Positions 60,761 to 64,000 of a stretch of DNA of 64,000 nucleotides are shown here, in pieces. The stretch is taken from NCBI GenBank assembly GCA_039025855.1, contig JBCCNL010000014.1, forward strand, positions 8,983 to 72,982, in the 5' to 3' direction. Within the stretch, counting starts at the first letter, position 1; each line of letters begins with the position of its first letter. Both the position numbers and the translations under genes were made by a program. This DNA comes from JBCCOW01 sp039025855 (lineage in GTDB: Bacteria; Planctomycetota; Phycisphaerae; Phycisphaerales; Phycisphaeraceae). The notes under the pieces were generated by a model. That model saw only the letters and a list, made by a program, of their open reading frames with translations, was not told where the DNA came from and did no database searches.

Positions 60761-62461
60761 ATGGCTCTAGCTCTCCTCCTCCCCCCCAACCGCCTCCTCC
60801 CCCCCCGAAGCCCACGGATTCCATCCGTGGGCCCCCACGACCCCGCGCACCTCACCCTCCAACGCGCCCTCACCCCACCCCAAATCACCGCCGCCATTCT
60901 CCTCGTCCCCACCACGGACCCCAGGCCATCCCGCTTCAGCGGGATGGACCTCTCCAAACCCCTCCACCTCTTCCCCCACCCCGCCCTCAACCAACCCCTC
61001 CACACCGACCGCACCGCCGCCGCCCGACGCTTCGCCCCCCACGCCTGGCGCGGCGGCCTCGGCCAAGCCACCGTCTACGACGAACTCATGCCGGCACTAC
61101 CCCTCGCCGACGCCCTCGACCACTTCGACGAAGACGCCGCCCTCATCGCCCGCCTCGACTGGTGCTGCCTCGACCCCGCACTCGCCGAACAACAGCTCGC
61201 CGTCCACCAGGGCGCCCCCGAGGCCATGAAGCTCACCTTCACCCAAGCCCCCCCCGGAATTTCCCCCTTGGTCACTTCAAGGGCGGTCCTCCGCGACTTC
61301 GCCGAACACGACGCCGGCCCCGGCGACGCCCTCCGCTACAACCCCAAAAAGCCCACCATCGACCCCATCGGCCGCGAAGCCAACATCCCCATCCCCGCCC
61401 CCATCCGCGACCACGCCCGCCGCTTCATCGCCGACACCCCCGACGCCCTCGCCCGCCTCACCCGCCTCGCCCACCACCTCGGCGACGCGTTCCCCACCGC
61501 CAACGCCGAAACACTCACCGCCACCAACGCCCAACTCGAAGCCAACGACTTCAACCACATCCCACATCCCACATCCCACATCCCACATCCCCGCGAACTC
61601 CACCTCGAACTCACCCCCCGCCGCACCGTCCTCGGCCCCATCACCCCCCAACACCACCTCCCCCAACTCCTCAACCGCCCCGACCTCGACCCCACCCTCG
61701 CCCACAACCTCTTCCAGCAGCTGGGCCAACTCGACGACGCCACCCTCTACCTCGGCCACCACGGCGAACCCACCCTCCACCCCGACTTTTCTAGCCTCGT
61801 CCACGCCGCCCACGACGCCGGCATCCCGACCATCGCCCTCCAGACCGACCTACTCCTGGAACGCGACGCCGTCCTCGCCCTGCTCGACCTCCCCGTCGAC
61901 GCCATCCAGGTCCGCCTCAACGCCGACACCGCCGCCGTCTACGAAGCGGAGATGGGCCTCGACCGCTTCAAACAAGCCGCCGACAACACCCTCGCCTTGC
62001 TCCATGAGCGTCAGGAACGCGGCTCCAACACGCCTTGGATCATCCCCTCCCTCACCAAAGTCACCGCCACCCTCAAGGACATGGAGTCCTTCTTCGAACG
62101 CTGGGTCACCCTCTGCGGCCACGCCCTCATCGAACCCTTCCCCACCGCCAACGGCGTCATCCCCCCCCGCTTCCCTGTCGACATGACGCCCCCCAAGCCC
62201 GACCCCGCCCGCTTCCGCTACAAACACCGCCTCACCGTCCTGGCCGACGGAACCCTCACCCCCTGCCGCCACGACCTGCTCGGCCGTGCCTCTCTCGGTA
62301 ACGCCCACGACGCCCCGCTCGTCGAGCTCTACCAGAACTTACCGGACCTCAGCCCCACCCAGACCGCTGCCCTCTGCTGGCGCTGCCAAGCCCACCTCGC
62401 CAACTACCCCCAACACACCCCCGCCCCCCTGCAACTCCCTGCAGCCCCTTCCGCCGCCTGA
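60761..62461 (+). CDS. nucleotidyltransferase-like / radical-SAM-like fusion lacking the iron-sulfur motif
   Basis: The 566-residue protein has an N-terminal GT-A/nucleotidyltransferase-like part (TVYDELMPALPLADAL, ALIARLDWCCLDPALAEQQL, PPGISPLVTSRAVLRD). The C-terminal part is laid out like a radical SAM/SPASM protein: LHLELTPRR where CxxxCxxC is expected, GHHGEPTLHPDFSSLV, IQVRLNADT, and a SPASM-type end LTVLADGTLTPCRHDLLGR...CWRC. The cluster-binding cysteines are missing, so radical chemistry is unlikely. The gene lies 2 bp after the MAF-like gene. It carries two in-frame palindromes and a heptanucleotide repeat. Confidence 0.7.
   Translation: MALALLLPPNRLLPPRSPRIPSVGPHDPAHLTLQRALTPPQITAAILLVPTTDPRPSRFSGMDLSKPLHLFPHPALNQPLHTDRTAAARRFAPHAWRGGLGQATVYDELMPALPLADALDHFDEDAALIARLDWCCLDPALAEQQLAVHQGAPEAMKLTFTQAPPGISPLVTSRAVLRDFAEHDAGPGDALRYNPKKPTIDPIGREANIPIPAPIRDHARRFIADTPDALARLTRLAHHLGDAFPTANAETLTATNAQLEANDFNHIPHPTSHIPHPRELHLELTPRRTVLGPITPQHHLPQLLNRPDLDPTLAHNLFQQLGQLDDATLYLGHHGEPTLHPDFSSLVHAAHDAGIPTIALQTDLLLERDAVLALLDLPVDAIQVRLNADTAAVYEAEMGLDRFKQAADNTLALLHERQERGSNTPWIIPSLTKVTATLKDMESFFERWVTLCGHALIEPFPTANGVIPPRFPVDMTPPKPDPARFRYKHRLTVLADGTLTPCRHDLLGRASLGNAHDAPLVELYQNLPDLSPTQTAALCWRCQAHLANYPQHTPAPLQLPAAPSAA
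60810..60832. repeat. in-frame palindrome GCCCACGGAT/ATCCGTGGGC
   Basis: A 10-bp perfect stem with a TCC loop encodes SPRIPSVG near the start of the radical-SAM-like gene. It matches the intergenic palindrome at 54269-54291. Confidence 0.65.
60925..60946. repeat. in-frame palindrome CCATCCCGCT/AGCGGGATGG
   Basis: A 10-bp perfect stem with a TC loop encodes RPSRFSGMD. It shares arms and the CTTCAG centre with 25072-25089. Confidence 0.65.
61556..61590 (+). repeat. heptanucleotide tandem repeat inside the radical-SAM-like gene
   Basis: CACATCC is repeated five times exactly and encodes HIPHPTSHIPHP. It is the second frame-shifting heptamer array in this cluster. Confidence 0.85.
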
Positions 62462-62547
62462 CCGATACCGCTTATTGCGTATTCCTCCACGCCCACCGCC
62501 AAAAACGGTGGACCCGCCCGCTCTCCCACCCCATCATCACCCGCCAC

Positions 62548-63291
62548 ATGCCCGCCCAAACCCTCGCCATCATCCTCGCCCGCGGCGGCTCCCAGGGCCT
62601 CCCCCGCAAAAACGCACTCGAAGTCGCCGGCAAGCCCATGCTCGCCTGGACCCTCGAACACGCACTCAACTCCGCGTCCCTCGACCACATCGCCCTCTCC
62701 ACCGACGACGACGAGCTCGCCGACATCGCCAAGTTCTACGACGTCCAGGTCATCCGCCGAACCCCCGAACTTGCCTCCGACACCGCCCCCATCGACGCCG
62801 CCGCCCGGCACGCCGTCGCCTCCATCGTCGGCTTCCACCCCCACATCGTCCTGCTCTACGGCAACGTCCCCGTCCGACCCATCGACCTCACCGAACGCGC
62901 CGTCCGCAAGCTCCAAGACACCCACGCCGACTCCGTCCAGTCCGTCTGCCCCGTCGGCAAGTCCCACCCCTACTGGATGAAGTCCCTCACCGGCCCCGAC
63001 ATCGACACCCTCGAACCCATCGCCGACAACAACGTCTACCGCCGCCAGGACCTCCCCCCCGTCTACCTCCTCGACGGCGGCGTCATCGCCGTCAAACGCG
63101 AGTCCCTCTTCACCATCGACGACCAACACCCCCACGCCTTCCTCGGCCAAACCCGCCGGGCCATCACCACCGAGCCCGGCGAGGTCGTCGACGTCGACTC
63201 CGAAACCGACCGCCTCGTCGCCGAAGCCATCCTCACCCAACAGCTCAAGGACGCCGGCGACAACAACACCTCCCCCATCCGCGTCGCCTGA
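62548..63291 (+). CDS. acylneuraminate/pseudaminate-type cytidylyltransferase
   Basis: The 247-residue protein matches NeuA/PseF/KdsB-like CMP-sugar synthetases. It has IILARGGSQGLPRKNALEVAGKPMLAWTLEHAL (CTP-binding loop), LSTDDDELADIAKFYDVQVIRRTPELASDTAPI and DIDTLEPIADNNVYRRQDLPPVYLLDGGVIAVKR. It activates a nonulosonic acid with CTP, giving the donor used by MAF-type transferases such as the one at 58665. Which acid (neuraminic, legionaminic or pseudaminic) cannot be told. Confidence 0.88.
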   Translation: MPAQTLAIILARGGSQGLPRKNALEVAGKPMLAWTLEHALNSASLDHIALSTDDDELADIAKFYDVQVIRRTPELASDTAPIDAAARHAVASIVGFHPHIVLLYGNVPVRPIDLTERAVRKLQDTHADSVQSVCPVGKSHPYWMKSLTGPDIDTLEPIADNNVYRRQDLPPVYLLDGGVIAVKRESLFTIDDQHPHAFLGQTRRAITTEPGEVVDVDSETDRLVAEAILTQQLKDAGDNNTSPIRVA

Positions 63292-63395
63292 CACCACCCA
63301 CAGGCCCCACTACACCACCTTCGAAGCCTACGGTCTGTGACCGTGGGTCGCTCGCGATACCCTCCCCAAAAGCCCAACCACTCCCGACCCCCGAC

Positions 63396-63427
63396 CTAGC
63401 GCCTAACCCCTAACCACCAGCGCCTAA
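63396..63427. repeat. AGCGCCTAA-type short repeats before the epimerase gene
   Basis: CTAGCGCCTAACCCCTAA and CAGCGCCTAA lie immediately upstream of the ATG at 63431, like the array before the vWA gene at 24770-24797. Confidence 0.55.
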
Positions 63428-63430
63428 AAC

Positions 63431-64000
63431 ATGCCCCTCTCCCCCATCGCCGTCGTCACCGGCTCCCGCGCCGACTTCGGCCTCCTCCTCCCCGTCATGC
63501 AGGCCATCCAGGCCCACCCCAAGCTCCAGCTCCAGACCATCGCCGCCGGCACCCACCTCATCTCCAACTCACTCGCCGACCTCGCCGACGCCGGCTTCCC
63601 CCACGACGCCAAAGTCCCCCTCCAACGCAAAAACAAGACCGGCCGAACCGCCGACGCCCTCGCCCTCGCCGCCGGCGTCTCCGGCTTCACCCACGCCTTC
63701 ACCACCCTCAAACCCCAGCTCGTCCTCGCCCTCGGCGACCGCATCGAGCCCTTCGCCGCCGCCGCCGCCGCCACCGCGCTCGGCCTCCGTTTCGCCCACC
63801 TCCACGGCGGCGACCGTGCCGAAGGCGTCGCCGACGAAGCCCTCCGCCACGCCACCTCCAAACTCGCCCACCTCCACATACCCGCCACCCCCCAATACCG
63901 CCCCCGCCGCAACCCCCATGGCGAACACCCACACCGCATCTTCAACCACGGCACCCCCCCCAACGGCGCCCGACCAAACCGCCACCCCCCAATACCGCCC
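63431..64000 (+). CDS. UDP-N-acetylglucosamine 2-epimerase (NeuC/LegG-like), 3' end outside the window
   Basis: The first 190 codons are visible. They show IAVVTGSRADFGLLLPVMQAI, TIAAGTHLI, LVLALGDRIEPFAAAAAATALGLRFAHLHGGDRAEG and HATSKLAHLHIPAT, the start of hydrolysing UDP-GlcNAc 2-epimerases that feed nonulosonic acid synthesis. It completes the set with the cytidylyltransferase and the MAF-like transferase. The last 15 codons do not resemble the family, and a C8 run plus a 20-bp direct repeat suggest a frameshift or artefact near the edge. Confidence 0.85.
   Translation, partial: MPLSPIAVVTGSRADFGLLLPVMQAIQAHPKLQLQTIAAGTHLISNSLADLADAGFPHDAKVPLQRKNKTGRTADALALAAGVSGFTHAFTTLKPQLVLALGDRIEPFAAAAAATALGLRFAHLHGGDRAEGVADEALRHATSKLAHLHIPATPQYRPRRNPHGEHPHRIFNHGTPPNGARPNRHPPIPP

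Noticed and set aside
61259..61283. CCCTTG/CAAGGG stem in the radical-SAM-like gene as another in-frame palindrome
   Set aside because: The encoded PPGISPLVTSRAVL fits the conserved protein family pattern, so the weak stem is probably incidental.

Overview
The window is a high-GC chromosomal segment that most likely comes from a planctomycete of the Phycisphaerae type. This is inferred from a C-terminal PEP-CTERM sorting signal, a pseudopilin ending in an H-X9-DG motif, a MoxR/DUF58/vWA cluster with a very proline- and glutamine-rich partner, a DUF115-type glycosylation gene, and kdsA (Kdo synthesis, so an LPS-bearing envelope). No rRNA, tRNA or CRISPR array was recognised.

Layout. 1-6.9 kb: housekeeping genes (a glutamine amidotransferase cut by the window edge, nadA, a rhodanese lipoprotein, a Gfo/Idh/MocA oxidoreductase, a secreted beta-propeller protein, deoC). 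6,983-21,154: a complete Mu-type transposable element of 14,172 bp, with TG...CA ends, matching terminal MuA-type sites and a perfect 5-bp target duplication (TTTGT). Its early genes (unknown, MuA, MuB, unknown) run right from a repressor/operator region near 16.45 kb. Its virion genes (terminase, portal with MuF, protease, capsid, tape-measure-like protein) run left. Portal and capsid each carry one in-frame stop codon. 21.2-32.8 kb: kdsA, then a MoxR/vWA/DUF58/BatA cluster interrupted by a GxxExxY cassette with perfect 31-bp inverted repeats. 32.8-42.9 kb: a PEP-CTERM protein, lipoproteins, a Fur-family regulator facing purM, an HtrA protease, a TolC-like protein, and a MarR/SnoaL/pirin group with a palindromic operator. 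43-49.5 kb: a D-2-hydroxyacid dehydrogenase, a four-helix-bundle protein, 6-phosphogluconate dehydrogenase, a membrane protein with a GspG-like end, an FmdB-like protein, a retron-type reverse transcriptase with an N-terminal membrane helix preceded by a retron-like structured RNA, and clpP. 49.5-58.6 kb: a DUF2959 lipoprotein, a coiled-coil protein, a histidine kinase/response regulator pair, a pseudopilin, panB, small membrane and secreted proteins, and a PadR regulator with its operator and membrane partner. 58.7-64 kb: a surface or flagellar glycosylation cluster (DUF115/MAF protein, a radical-SAM-like protein, a CMP-sugar synthetase, a UDP-GlcNAc 2-epimerase) carrying heptanucleotide tandem repeats inside two genes.

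The two most unusual objects are the compact, divergently organised Mu-like element with exact ends, and the membrane-anchored retron-type reverse transcriptase with its upstream hairpin RNA. Short palindromes recur between genes and, in frame, inside several genes. All functional calls come from motif recognition by eye; no database search or folding calculation was run.
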